A program made the translations under genes and the position numbers. The notes under the pieces were generated by a model, which had not been told where the DNA came from, did no database searches, and worked only from the letters and a program-made list of their open reading frames with translations. A stretch of 64,000 nucleotides of DNA, taken from Caulobacter sp. GTDB taxonomy: Bacteria > Pseudomonadota > Alphaproteobacteria > Caulobacterales > Caulobacteraceae. The DNA lies in assembly GCA_019636175.1 (NCBI GenBank), contig JAHBYC010000008.1:1-64000 (forward strand). The letters run 5' to 3'. This document shows positions 1 to 10,729 of the stretch, one piece after another. Position 1 is the first letter of the stretch; each line of letters starts with the position of its first letter.

Positions 1-629
1 CGCAGGGTGAAGGCCGGATTGACGTAGAGCGCCTTGCGGCCGGTCTCGGGATGGACCTTGACCACCGGATGGACGAACTCCCCGACCATGCCCTCGGCCT
101 CGGCCACCTGCATCGAGGCGCGCTTCTGGGCCGAGGGTCCGGCGGCGGAATATTCCCGGCCCGCCGAATGCACCGCCCGCAGGCCCTCCAGCGTCGCCTT
201 CATCCCGTCCGACAGGGCGTCGAAGGCCGCCGCCTGGCTGGCGAACAGGGTGTCGCCGCCAAAGGTCGGGGTCTCGACCGCATAGAGGATGGAGCCGATC
301 GACGGGGTCTCCAGGAAGCTCATGTCCGAATGCCAGCCGCCGCCGAAATTCAGTCGGTCCTGCGGTTCCTTGATGATCTCCATCACCTCCGGGTGGTCGG
401 CCATGCCGGAGACATAGGGGTGGATGTTCAGCGGGCCGAAGCGGCGGCCGAAGGCCAGTTGCTGCTGCGGGGTCAGGGTCTGGTCGCGGAAGAAGATCAC
501 CTGATGGGTGTTCAGGGCGGCGCGAATCTGCGCGATCGTCGCGTCGTCGAGCGGCGTCGACAGATCGACCCCCGAGATCTCGGCCCCCAGCGCCCCGGCC
601 AGGCGGCGGATGGTCAGCGACCCGGCCAT
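1..629 (-). CDS. TauD/TfdA-family 2-oxoglutarate dioxygenase (3' part cut by window edge)
   Basis: The minus-strand frame begins MAGSLTIRRLAGALGAEISG and runs off the left edge, so only about 209 N-terminal residues are visible. The N-terminus matches the TauD/TfdA fold (GAEISGVDL, then HQVIFFRDQ). The metal-binding HxD is visible in GGGWHSDMSF. The distal His and the Arg that would complete the Fe(II)/2-oxoglutarate site lie outside the window. The family hydroxylates small substrates such as taurine, alkyl sulfates and phenoxy acids; the actual substrate cannot be told here. The start ATG lies 16 bp inside the upstream oxygenase gene, so the two are probably co-transcribed and translationally coupled. 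Confidence 0.85.
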   Translation of the reverse strand, partial: MAGSLTIRRLAGALGAEISGVDLSTPLDDATIAQIRAALNTHQVIFFRDQTLTPQQQLAFGRRFGPLNIHPYVSGMADHPEVMEIIKEPQDRLNFGGGWHSDMSFLETPSIGSILYAVETPTFGGDTLFASQAAAFDALSDGMKATLEGLRAVHSAGREYSAAGPSAQKRASMQVAEAEGMVGEFVHPVVKVHPETGRKALYVNPAFTL

Positions 630-1684
630 GACGCTTCGACGGCCTGGTCGGCGGGCAGGGCGGCGGGCGCCTCGGTCTCGCCGTCGACGAACTTCAGGTT
701 CTCCTCCCGCAACCGGGCGCTGGCCTCGTCATAGAGGAAGGGCAGGAAGGCGAAGCGCTCGCCGCGGGTGACGGGCCTGGCCTCATGCAGCAGCGAGCAG
801 GAGAAGACCACCGCCCCGCCCGTCGGCGGTCGGTAGAGCCGGTCGCCGAACTCGGGGAACCTCAGTTCGCCGCCGTCGTAGTCGTCGGCGTTGAGGTTGA
901 TGGTCACGGCGAACTTGCGGTGGGCCGTGCCCTTGGTGGTGTTGTCACGGTGCGGCCGGAACCAGCCGGCCCCGGCGTCGTAGCAGGCCACCAGGTAGCG
1001 TTCGATGCGGGTCGCCTGGAACTGGAAGGCCTTGCGGATTTCCGGGGCGATGCGGCGGCTGATCTTGTCGCGCAGATCGTTCTGCAGGGCCGGATCCTCG
1101 ATCAGGAAGTCCTTGCGCTGCTTGTGGCGCGGGTCGTTGACCAGTCGGGTGCGGCCGTCCACCTCCCGCATGAAGCCGGAGGGCGAACCGCCGTGGTGGC
1201 GGTAAAGCGCGATCAGGTCGCGGCAGTAGTCCGGCTCGAACACCCGGGGCAGGATCAGGACCGGGGCCGAGAGCTCGACCGTCGCATGGGCCGAGGGCGG
1301 CGGCATTTCCGCCAGCCGCCGCGCCAGGGCGCCGACATCCTCCAGCTGGCCCCGGTCGAACACCCGCAGCTGCGGATCGAGGATCAGCCAGCCCGAGCCC
1401 GACACGCCATAGATCCTGGCCAGGCCGCCGCTGGCGTCGAAGAACCAGCGCGGGCCAAGCTCCACATGGCCGGGCGGGGCCCGGACCACCCCGAACAGGC
1501 AGGCGCGGCTCTCGTCCAGCGCCTTCTGCATGCCGATCACCCGCGCCAGTCCCTGCGCGGTGGCGGCGTCGGGGGCGAACACCAGCCCGACCCAGCGACC
1601 AGCCAGGGTGGCGAAGTTGAACCGTGGGTTCTCTTCGGTCGGGGCCAGGAACCAGGGGGCGGGATCACCGATGGTCAGGGACAT
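614..1684 (-). CDS. Peroxiredoxin-like domain fused to a prolyl-4-hydroxylase-type 2OG-Fe(II) oxygenase
   Basis: 356 residues. Residues about 1-140 look like a thioredoxin/peroxiredoxin fold (start IGDPAPWFLAPTEENPRFNF, later GWLILDPQLRVFDRG), but the position where a peroxidatic Cys is expected (LVFAPDAATAQG) has none, so peroxidase activity is unlikely. Residues about 145-330 form a P4H-type double-stranded beta-helix oxygenase: the HxD motif is in GWFRPHRDNT, the distal His in SLLHEARPVTRGERFAF, with the following Arg as probable 2-oxoglutarate ligand. The substrate is unknown. The gene overlaps the TauD-like gene by 16 bp. The fusion architecture is inferred by eye; the oxygenase half is the more certain part. 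Confidence 0.85.
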   Translation of the reverse strand: MSLTIGDPAPWFLAPTEENPRFNFATLAGRWVGLVFAPDAATAQGLARVIGMQKALDESRACLFGVVRAPPGHVELGPRWFFDASGGLARIYGVSGSGWLILDPQLRVFDRGQLEDVGALARRLAEMPPPSAHATVELSAPVLILPRVFEPDYCRDLIALYRHHGGSPSGFMREVDGRTRLVNDPRHKQRKDFLIEDPALQNDLRDKISRRIAPEIRKAFQFQATRIERYLVACYDAGAGWFRPHRDNTTKGTAHRKFAVTINLNADDYDGGELRFPEFGDRLYRPPTGGAVVFSCSLLHEARPVTRGERFAFLPFLYDEASARLREENLKFVDGETEAPAALPADQAVEASWPGR

Positions 1685-1780
1685 GGAGGAGGGTCGTGCT
1701 CGCGGTGGCGGGCGCTCAATCTCTCCGAGCGCGGCGCGCGGCGCAACGGCCCTGTTGCGGCGACAGGCGTTCGGGCCAGG

Positions 1781-2548
1781 CTATTTGATCTCCGCCCCTG
1801 GCGTCAGGCCGCAGGCCAGCAGGGCCGCCCACACCCCTTCGGCGTCCTCGGCGAAGCGGAAGAGGTCAAGGTCGTCCGGACTGATCAGCCCCTCGGCGAC
1901 CAGCCGTTCAAAGCCGATCACCTCGCGCCAGAAGGCCTCGTTGAACAGCACCACCGGGATCGGCGGCGACTTGCGGGTCTGCCGCAGGGTGAGAATCTCG
2001 AACAGTTCGTCGAAGGTGCCAAAGCCGCCGGGGAACACCACCAGCGCGTTGGCCCGCATGGCCAGATGCATCTTGCGCATGGCGAAGTAGTGGAAGCGGA
2101 AGGTCAGGTCCGGCGTGGTCCAGGGGTTGGGCTCCTGTTCCCGGGGCAGGGTGATGTTGAAGCCGATGCTGGGGGCGCCGGCGTCGTGGGCGCCGCGATT
2201 GGCCGCCTCCATGGCGCCCGGCCCGCCGCCGGTGGCGATGACGTTGTCCCGCACCCCGCCGTCGTTCTTCAGCGCCCCGCCGCGCTGCGACGCGATCCGG
2301 CCGAAGGCGCGGGCCTCCTCGTACCAGCGCCGCTGGTGCGCCGGCCCGGTCTCGCCGATCCGCGCGCTGCCGAACACCACGATGGTCGAGCGCACGCCCC
2401 AGGCCCTCAGCGCCTCCTCGGCCTTGGCGTATTCCAGCTGGAACCGCACCCCGCGCATGGCGTCGCCGAGCAGGAAGTCCTGGTCCAGGGCGGCCAGCCG
2501 GTAGGAGGGTGACGCCACTTGCGGGCTGTTGTCGGGGCGGTCGCTCAT
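1781..2548 (-). CDS. LOG-family nucleoside 5'-monophosphate phosphoribohydrolase-like protein
   Basis: 255 residues from MSDRPDNSPQVASPSYRLAA. It carries the two LOG (formerly 'lysine decarboxylase') signatures: GGGPGAMEAANRGAHDAG and the phosphoribosyl-binding PGGFGTFDELFE. Family members release free bases from nucleoside monophosphates (cytokinin-activating enzymes and bacterial YgdH/PpnN relatives) in the cytoplasm. It is longer than minimal LOG proteins (about 190 residues) because of an N-terminal extension. The start is set by an ATGA overlap with the stop of the upstream lipoprotein gene; an upstream in-frame Met would sit inside that gene. An operon with the esterase is likely, but a functional link is not obvious. 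Confidence 0.88.
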   Translation of the reverse strand: MSDRPDNSPQVASPSYRLAALDQDFLLGDAMRGVRFQLEYAKAEEALRAWGVRSTIVVFGSARIGETGPAHQRRWYEEARAFGRIASQRGGALKNDGGVRDNVIATGGGPGAMEAANRGAHDAGAPSIGFNITLPREQEPNPWTTPDLTFRFHYFAMRKMHLAMRANALVVFPGGFGTFDELFEILTLRQTRKSPPIPVVLFNEAFWREVIGFERLVAEGLISPDDLDLFRFAEDAEGVWAALLACGLTPGAEIK

Positions 2549-3789
2549 CGGGCGGGCATGGCCTTGTCGAGGAACTGCAGGAAGGCGTCCCAGTCCTCGG
2601 TGGTCACCCCGTGGCCGCCGCCGCGGCTCCACCAGACGATGCCGTCGCCGGGCCTGAAGTCGTGCATGTCTGTCGCGTTGAAGCCGGGCGAGCCGAGGAG
2701 CCGGTAGGCCGCATCGGCCCCCTGCGCCGCGCGGAAGGCGCCGGCCGGGTCGGACCAGGCATCGCCCATGCCGCTGCCCAGCAGCACGGGCCGGGGGGCG
2801 ATCAGGGCGATCAGCTGGTGCTGGTCGAGATCGGGACTGGGGCTGGTCGCCTGCCTGGCGTAGGCGGCGCCGAACCAGAAGCCGTAGGCGTCGGTGATCT
2901 GCTTGACCGTCTCGCCGGCCGTGCTGTGGGTCAGGCTGGCGCCGCCGCGTCCCGACTGGTGGGCGATGACGGCGGCGAAGCGCGGGTCGAAGGCGGCCGC
3001 CAGCAGCGCGGCCTTGCCATGCCGCGAATGCCCCCAGATCGCCACCCGCTTCGCATCGATCCGGGCGTCGGCGGCCAGCACGTCATAGGCGTCGCTGAAC
3101 ATCACCGACCAGACCGCCAGGGCCCCGCCGCGACGGTCGGCGGGCGTGTCCGGCTGTAGCGCCGCCAGGGCCGCCGGGGCCAGCTCCGGATCGTCCGGAA
3201 CGATTTCGCCCGGATAGAACATCGCCACCGCATAGCCCCGCGCGGTCACGGTGGCGATGTCGGGGCCGCTGATCCGTTTGCCCAGGATCATCTTGGCGAC
3301 CGGGTCCAGGGTGGTGCTGCGGCAGGGCGCGGGCAGGATGTCGCGGTTCTCGACCACGCTCTCGGGATGCCCCGGCACGGCGGCGCGGTTGCCGCAGAAC
3401 AGCTCCAGGATAATCAGGGGCGCCGGCCTGTCCGTCGCCCTGGGCAGCGCCAGGATGACGTGAAAGCGCCGCGCCGGCTCAGCCTGGCCCAGCCGCACCG
3501 TCCATTGCTCGACGGTCGCGCCGCCGACATCCTCGACCGCCAGCGTCTCCCGTGTCTCGACCACCGCCGCGCCGAGGTCGGGCCGCTCGCCATAGACCTC
3601 GCTCAGAAAGGCCTGCCGCAACAGGGGAACGCGGCGTTCGGACCATTGCGCCGGGGTCGTCACCGGCGCATCGCCGCGAAAGGCGCCCAGCACCGGCGGG
3701 CTGGCGACGGGCGCCTTGGCCAGGTCCGGCGGCGAGGCGCAGGCGGCCAGGCCGAGCAATAGAATCACCACTGAAAGGGATCGCATCAT
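2545..3789 (-). CDS. Lipoprotein alpha/beta hydrolase, CE15 glucuronoyl-esterase-like
   Basis: About 414 residues. The chosen start (MMRSLSVVILLLGLAACAS) gives a lipoprotein signal with lipobox LAAC; upstream in-frame Mets lie in the divergent promoter region. The nucleophile region WGHSRHGKAALLAAAFDPRF matches the G-x-SR-x-GKAA signature of carbohydrate esterase family 15 (glucuronoyl methyl esterases), with later IALIAPRPVLL and a C-terminal His in RGGGHGVTTEDWDAF. CE15 enzymes cleave lignin-glucuronoxylan ester bonds; membrane-anchored export fits extracellular or periplasmic polymer processing. Exact family membership is from motif memory; a general serine esterase is the fallback. It is divergent from putA across 148 bp that must hold both promoters. 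Confidence 0.8.
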   Translation of the reverse strand: MMRSLSVVILLLGLAACASPPDLAKAPVASPPVLGAFRGDAPVTTPAQWSERRVPLLRQAFLSEVYGERPDLGAAVVETRETLAVEDVGGATVEQWTVRLGQAEPARRFHVILALPRATDRPAPLIILELFCGNRAAVPGHPESVVENRDILPAPCRSTTLDPVAKMILGKRISGPDIATVTARGYAVAMFYPGEIVPDDPELAPAALAALQPDTPADRRGGALAVWSVMFSDAYDVLAADARIDAKRVAIWGHSRHGKAALLAAAFDPRFAAVIAHQSGRGGASLTHSTAGETVKQITDAYGFWFGAAYARQATSPSPDLDQHQLIALIAPRPVLLGSGMGDAWSDPAGAFRAAQGADAAYRLLGSPGFNATDMHDFRPGDGIVWWSRGGGHGVTTEDWDAFLQFLDKAMPAR

Positions 3790-3937
3790 CAACAGTTTCC
3801 ACCTGGCGTCCGGCGTTCCGCCGGCCAGACTATCGGCTTCCCGGCGCTTCACCAGCCGCCGGATCGCCGAACGCTTCCCCTGCGTCGCGTCTGGGCATAT
3901 TAGGCGCCGCAACGCCGCAGCCAACACGAGCCATCCG

Positions 3938-6900
3938 ATGATCGACTGGGACAGCCTCGACGCCTTCAAGTTCCAGGACGAGACCGAGACGGTTCGCGCC
4001 CTGCTGGCCGCCGAACCGCTGTCCCTGGAGGATCGCGCCGCCGTCCGTGCCGAGGCCGAGGCCCTGGTGCGCGGGGCCCGCCGCTCCGCGCGTCGTCAGG
4101 GCGTGGTGGAAAACTTCCTGCAGGAGTTCTCGCTGTCCACCCGCGAGGGGCTGGCGTTGATGTGCCTGGCCGAGGCCCTGCTGCGCATTCCCGACGAGGA
4201 AACCAAGGATCGCCTGATTGCCGAGAAGATCGGCAGCGCCGACTGGGCCAGCCACATGGGCAAGTCGGGAAGCCTGTTCGTCAACGCCTCGACCTGGGGC
4301 CTGATGCTGACCGGCAAGCTGGTCGAGGTCGACGACGAGGCGCGGAGCGACCTGCCGGGCTTCATCAAGCGCCTCGCGGGCCGGGTCGGAGAGCCGGTGA
4401 TCCGCGCCGCCGTGGGACAGGCCATCCGCATCATGGGCGAACAGTTCGTGCTGGGCCGCACCATCGAGGCGGCCATCGCCCGCGCCAAGGGCGAGGGCGA
4501 CATCTGCAGTTTCGACATGCTGGGCGAAGGCGCCCGCACCGCCGCCGACGCAGCCCGCTACGAGAAGGCCTACGCCGACGCAATCGCCACCGTTGGCCGG
4601 CTGTCGGGCGGCCAGGGTCCGGAGGCCGGGCATGGCGTGTCGGTCAAGCTGTCGGCCCTGTCGCCGCGCTATGAGGCCACGCAGGAAGACCGCGTCTGGT
4701 CCGAGCTGTATCCGCGCGTCAAACGGCTGGCGCTGATCGCCGCCGAACACGACCTCAACTTCACCCTCGACGCCGAGGAAGCGGACCGTCTGGTCATCTC
4801 TCTGAAGCTGCTCGAGCGGCTGGCCGCCGACCCCGACATCAAGGCCGACTGGACCGGCCTTGGCCTGGCCGTGCAGGCCTATCAGAAGCGCTGCCCGCGG
4901 GTGATCGCCCGTCTGGCCGAGCTGGCGAGGACCACCGGCCGCCGGTTCATGGTGCGGCTGGTCAAGGGCGCCTACTGGGACAGCGAGATCAAGCGGGCCC
5001 AGGTCAACGGTCGGCCAGGATATCCGGTCTACACCACCAAGAGCGCCACCGACCTGTCCTATCTGGTCTGCGCCCGGGCCCTGATCGACGCCGCGCCGCA
5101 CCTTTACGCCCAGTTCGCCACCCACAACGCCCACAGCCTGGCCGCCGTGCGGCGCATGGCCCGCACCGCCGGGGTGAAGATCGAGTTCCAGCGGCTGCAT
5201 GGCATGGGCGAGGCCCTCTACAAGGTCGCCGACGATCTCTACGACGGCATCGTCGTCCGCGCCTATGCCCCGGTCGGCGGCCATGAGGACCTGCTGCCCT
5301 ATCTGGTTCGCCGGCTGCTGGAGAACGGCGCCAACACCAGCTTTGTCCATGCCCTGCTGGACGAGCGGGTGCCGCCCGAAACGGTGGTGGTCGATCCGGT
5401 GGCCGAGGTCGAGGCGGTCGGGCCGGGCCCCCATCGCAAAATCCCCCTACCGGCCCAGATCTACGGTGATCGCCTCAATTCCGCGGGGATCGACCTGTCG
5501 GTGACCGCCGAACGGGACCGCCTGACCTCGGCGATTTCCGCCCTGCCGACGATCTCGGCGGGCCAGGGCGAGGCGGTGATCAACCCCGCCGACCATGGCA
5601 TGACGGTCGGAACCGTGGCCGAGGCGAGCGCCGACCAGATCGACGCCGCCTTCGCCGCCGCCCGCATCGCCCAGCGCGACTGGGACGCCATCGGCGGTCT
5701 GGAGCGGGCCCAGGTCCTGCGAGCCATGGCCGACGCCCTGGAGCAGAACCGGGACCGGCTGATCGCCATCTGCACCCGCGAGGCCGGCAAGACCCTGAAC
5801 GACGGCATCGCCGAGGTGCGGGAAGCGGCTGATTTCTGCCGCTACTACGCCCGTCTGGCGGAGATGAAGTTCGCCCTGCCCGAGACCCTCAAGGGGCCGG
5901 TCGGCGAGACCAACACCCTGGAACTGCGCGGCCGGGGCGTGTTTGTCTGCATCAGCCCGTGGAACTTCCCGCTGGCCATCTTCACCGGCCAGATCGCCGC
6001 CGCCCTGGCCGCCGGTAACGCGGTCATCGCCAAGCCCGCCGAACAGACCCCGCTGATCGCCACCGAGGCGGTGCGCCTGTTCCATGCCGCCGGCCTCGAT
6101 CCCCGCCTGCTGGCCCTGACGCCGGGCCGCGGCGAGACGGTCGGCGCGGCCTTGACCGCCCACGCCGGCTGCGACGGCGTGGCCTTCACCGGCGGCACCG
6201 AGACCGCCTGGCGGATCAACCAGACGCTGGCCGCCCGCCGGGGACCCATCGTCCCCTTCATCGCCGAGACCGGCGGTCTCAACGGCATGTTCGTCGACAC
6301 CACGGCCCAGCGCGAACAGGTGATCGACGACGTCATCCAGTCCGCCTTCGGCTCGGCGGGCCAGCGCTGTTCGGCCCTGCGGCTGCTGTTTCTGCCCCGC
6401 GACACCGCCGATCACCTGATCGAGGGACTGACCGGGGCGATGGACGCCCTGGTGGTCGGCGACCCGGCCGATCCGCGCACCGACATCGGGCCGGTCATCG
6501 ACGCCGAGGCCCACAGGACGCTCAGCGATCACCTGGCGCGGCTGACCCGCGAGGCCCGGGTGCTCAAGGTGCTGGACGCGCCGGCGGGCGGAACCTTCTT
6601 CGGGCCGGTGCTGGCGGAAATCCCCGGCGCGGACTTTCTTGAGCGCGAGGTCTTCGGGCCGATCCTGCACATCGTCCGCTACGACCCCGAAAAGCTGCCG
6701 CAGGTCGCGGCCGGACTGGCGGCCCGGGGCTACGGCCTGACCCTGGGGGTGCACAGCCGCATCGAGTCCTTCGCCGAACAGGTCAAGGCGCTGGTCCCGG
6801 CGGGCAATGTTTACGTCAACCGCTCGATGATCGGGGCCGTGGTCGGGGTGCAGCCGTTCGGCGGTCAGGGCCTGTCCGGCACCGGCCCCAAGGCCGGCGG

Positions 6901-6991
6901 TCCCGATGCGCTCAGCCGCTACAGCGTCGAGCGAGCGGTCAGCGTCAACATCACCGCCCAGGGCGGGGACCCGGCGCTGCTGAATCTTTGA
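3938..6991 (+). CDS. putA: Bifunctional proline dehydrogenase / L-glutamate gamma-semialdehyde dehydrogenase
   Basis: 1017 residues from MIDWDSLDAFKF, the first Met after which the PutA alignment begins; the longer frame upstream overlaps the divergent gene's promoter and signal. The N-terminal half is the FAD-dependent proline dehydrogenase barrel (RLVKGAYWDSEIKRAQ, TKSATDLSYLVCARAL). The C-terminal half is the NAD-dependent P5C dehydrogenase (ISPWNFPLAIFTGQ, FTGGTETAW, catalytic Cys811 in SAGQRCSALRL, EREVFGPILHIVRY). It oxidises proline to glutamate with channelled P5C. It lacks the N-terminal ribbon-helix-helix DNA-binding domain of E. coli-type PutA, so it is a short, non-regulatory PutA as common in alphaproteobacteria. 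Confidence 0.97.
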   Translation: MIDWDSLDAFKFQDETETVRALLAAEPLSLEDRAAVRAEAEALVRGARRSARRQGVVENFLQEFSLSTREGLALMCLAEALLRIPDEETKDRLIAEKIGSADWASHMGKSGSLFVNASTWGLMLTGKLVEVDDEARSDLPGFIKRLAGRVGEPVIRAAVGQAIRIMGEQFVLGRTIEAAIARAKGEGDICSFDMLGEGARTAADAARYEKAYADAIATVGRLSGGQGPEAGHGVSVKLSALSPRYEATQEDRVWSELYPRVKRLALIAAEHDLNFTLDAEEADRLVISLKLLERLAADPDIKADWTGLGLAVQAYQKRCPRVIARLAELARTTGRRFMVRLVKGAYWDSEIKRAQVNGRPGYPVYTTKSATDLSYLVCARALIDAAPHLYAQFATHNAHSLAAVRRMARTAGVKIEFQRLHGMGEALYKVADDLYDGIVVRAYAPVGGHEDLLPYLVRRLLENGANTSFVHALLDERVPPETVVVDPVAEVEAVGPGPHRKIPLPAQIYGDRLNSAGIDLSVTAERDRLTSAISALPTISAGQGEAVINPADHGMTVGTVAEASADQIDAAFAAARIAQRDWDAIGGLERAQVLRAMADALEQNRDRLIAICTREAGKTLNDGIAEVREAADFCRYYARLAEMKFALPETLKGPVGETNTLELRGRGVFVCISPWNFPLAIFTGQIAAALAAGNAVIAKPAEQTPLIATEAVRLFHAAGLDPRLLALTPGRGETVGAALTAHAGCDGVAFTGGTETAWRINQTLAARRGPIVPFIAETGGLNGMFVDTTAQREQVIDDVIQSAFGSAGQRCSALRLLFLPRDTADHLIEGLTGAMDALVVGDPADPRTDIGPVIDAEAHRTLSDHLARLTREARVLKVLDAPAGGTFFGPVLAEIPGADFLEREVFGPILHIVRYDPEKLPQVAAGLAARGYGLTLGVHSRIESFAEQVKALVPAGNVYVNRSMIGAVVGVQPFGGQGLSGTGPKAGGPDALSRYSVERAVSVNITAQGGDPALLNL

Positions 6992-7066
6992 CGCAGGGGT
7001 CAGAAAGGCGCGGTTAACCCAACCCCACCCATACTGTCGCCAGACGATTGGGGAAGGTGACAGTCA

Positions 7067-9505
<2,439 letters not shown>

Positions 9506-9613
9506 AGCGGTGGCGTCAAGCTCGCAGTGTCACGCCCGACGCCCCCTTTTTGCAGCATGATCGCCTCGCCGGGGTCGGTTTGAATCGACGGCAGTTCCGA
9601 ACGGAGCAGACCC

Positions 9614-10123
9614 ATGCGTCCTGCGATCCTGGCCCTCATTCCCATCTGTCTCGCCACGCCCGCCCTCGCCGCGTCGCCGCCCGGCCCGGACCTGGTGATT
9701 GAAGCCCTGGACCAGGCCTGCGCCGGGTTTCTGTCCGGCGATGGCGGCTACGATCTGGGCGGGAGGGCCGAGGCGCTGGCGATGATGGACTTCGGCCCCT
9801 TCTACGGCGCCCGCGCCCCCGGAGCCGACGTCCTGCTGTCCGGCCAGGCGCCGGAGGGCGGCCAGCCGGGTTTGTGCCGCGTCGCCCTGGATTCCGATCC
9901 CTCGATCGCCGCCCCCCTGCCGGCGCGCATCAAGGTCTGGGCGAAAAATCACGGCTTCAAGCCCGTCGGAAAGCCGACGCCCGGCGCCGATGACAAGGGC
10001 CGGGCCCTTGTCGCAACCCGTTGGAGCGGGGCGGCGGGTCAGCTGGAAATGCGGGAACTGGCCACGGCGCCGAGCAACGGCCGGATCAATGTGGTCATCG
10101 ACTGGACCGGGAATGCTCGATAG
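9614..10123 (+). CDS. Secreted protein of unknown function, tandem paralogue 1
   Basis: 169 residues with a clear Sec signal (MRPAILALIPICLATPALAA, cleavage after ALAA). The mature part shares with the next gene the pattern LDQACxxxLxxG near the N-terminus, a central Cys in a GxCRV context, WAKxHGFKxxGKP, a DxKGR segment and a C-terminal NVVIDW strand, so both derive from one ancestral gene. Two Cys per mature chain could form a disulfide in the periplasm. I do not recognise the family. The gene sits 57 bp before its paralogue on the same strand and is likely co-transcribed. Confidence 0.8.
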   Translation: MRPAILALIPICLATPALAASPPGPDLVIEALDQACAGFLSGDGGYDLGGRAEALAMMDFGPFYGARAPGADVLLSGQAPEGGQPGLCRVALDSDPSIAAPLPARIKVWAKNHGFKPVGKPTPGADDKGRALVATRWSGAAGQLEMRELATAPSNGRINVVIDWTGNAR

Positions 10124-10180
10124 CCGCCAGGCGATCCGGACCGATCGCGACAGCTCAACTTTCACAGGACGAGGTCTCCC

Positions 10181-10696
10181 ATGAAAACGCTACCCTTCCT
10201 CCTTCTGTCCGGCGCGGCCGCGGGGGCGGTGATGGCAGCGCCCGCCTTCGCCGCGCCGGTCGATGCCGAACTGGTCACCCAGTTTCTTGACCAGGCCTGC
10301 CCGGCCTATCTCGGCTCGGGGCAGTTGTCGGCCCTGTCGGAGAGGGCCTCGACCTTTGGTCTCGCCACGGCCGGGGCCAACATGTTCCGGGCCGACGGAA
10401 CCCAGCAGATCGTGGCCACGGGCCGGACCATGACCGATCCGGTCGGTCGCTACTGCCGCGTCAGTTTCACCGGCGCCCCGGACTATTCCGCCAGGCTGTC
10501 GGCCAGCATGCCGGGCTGGGCCAAGGCGCATGGGTTCAAGCTCGCCGGCAAGCCGTCGGCCCAGACCGACGAGAAGGGCCGCCGCTTTGTCCAGACCCTC
10601 TGGAAGGCCAGGGGGCAGACCCTGGAGATGGACGAGATGATTCCCGAAAAGCCGGGTCAGGTGAACATCATCCTCAAGTGGTCCGCCGAGACCTGA
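10181..10696 (+). CDS. Secreted protein of unknown function, tandem paralogue 2
   Basis: 171 residues with signal peptide MKTLPFLLLSGAAAGAVMAA and a likely cut at AFA-AP. It is homologous to the preceding gene: LDQACPAYLGSG, GRYCRVSF, GWAKAHGFKLAGKPS, TDEKGRRFVQTLW and a terminal NIILKW. The conserved pair of cysteines and the repeated positions of strands argue for the same fold. The function is not recognised. The start is supported by the signal sequence and an upstream GGACGAGG. It converges on the aldehyde dehydrogenase gene, leaving only about 30 bp between stops. Confidence 0.8.
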   Translation: MKTLPFLLLSGAAAGAVMAAPAFAAPVDAELVTQFLDQACPAYLGSGQLSALSERASTFGLATAGANMFRADGTQQIVATGRTMTDPVGRYCRVSFTGAPDYSARLSASMPGWAKAHGFKLAGKPSAQTDEKGRRFVQTLWKARGQTLEMDEMIPEKPGQVNIILKWSAET

Positions 10697-10729
10697 GTCC
10701 CGGCGGGCGGCCCCGGCTCAGGCTGCCGC

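Noticed and set aside
3830-5434. 534-codon frame antisense to putA
   Set aside because: putA is unambiguous on the other strand; no motif in the antisense translation.
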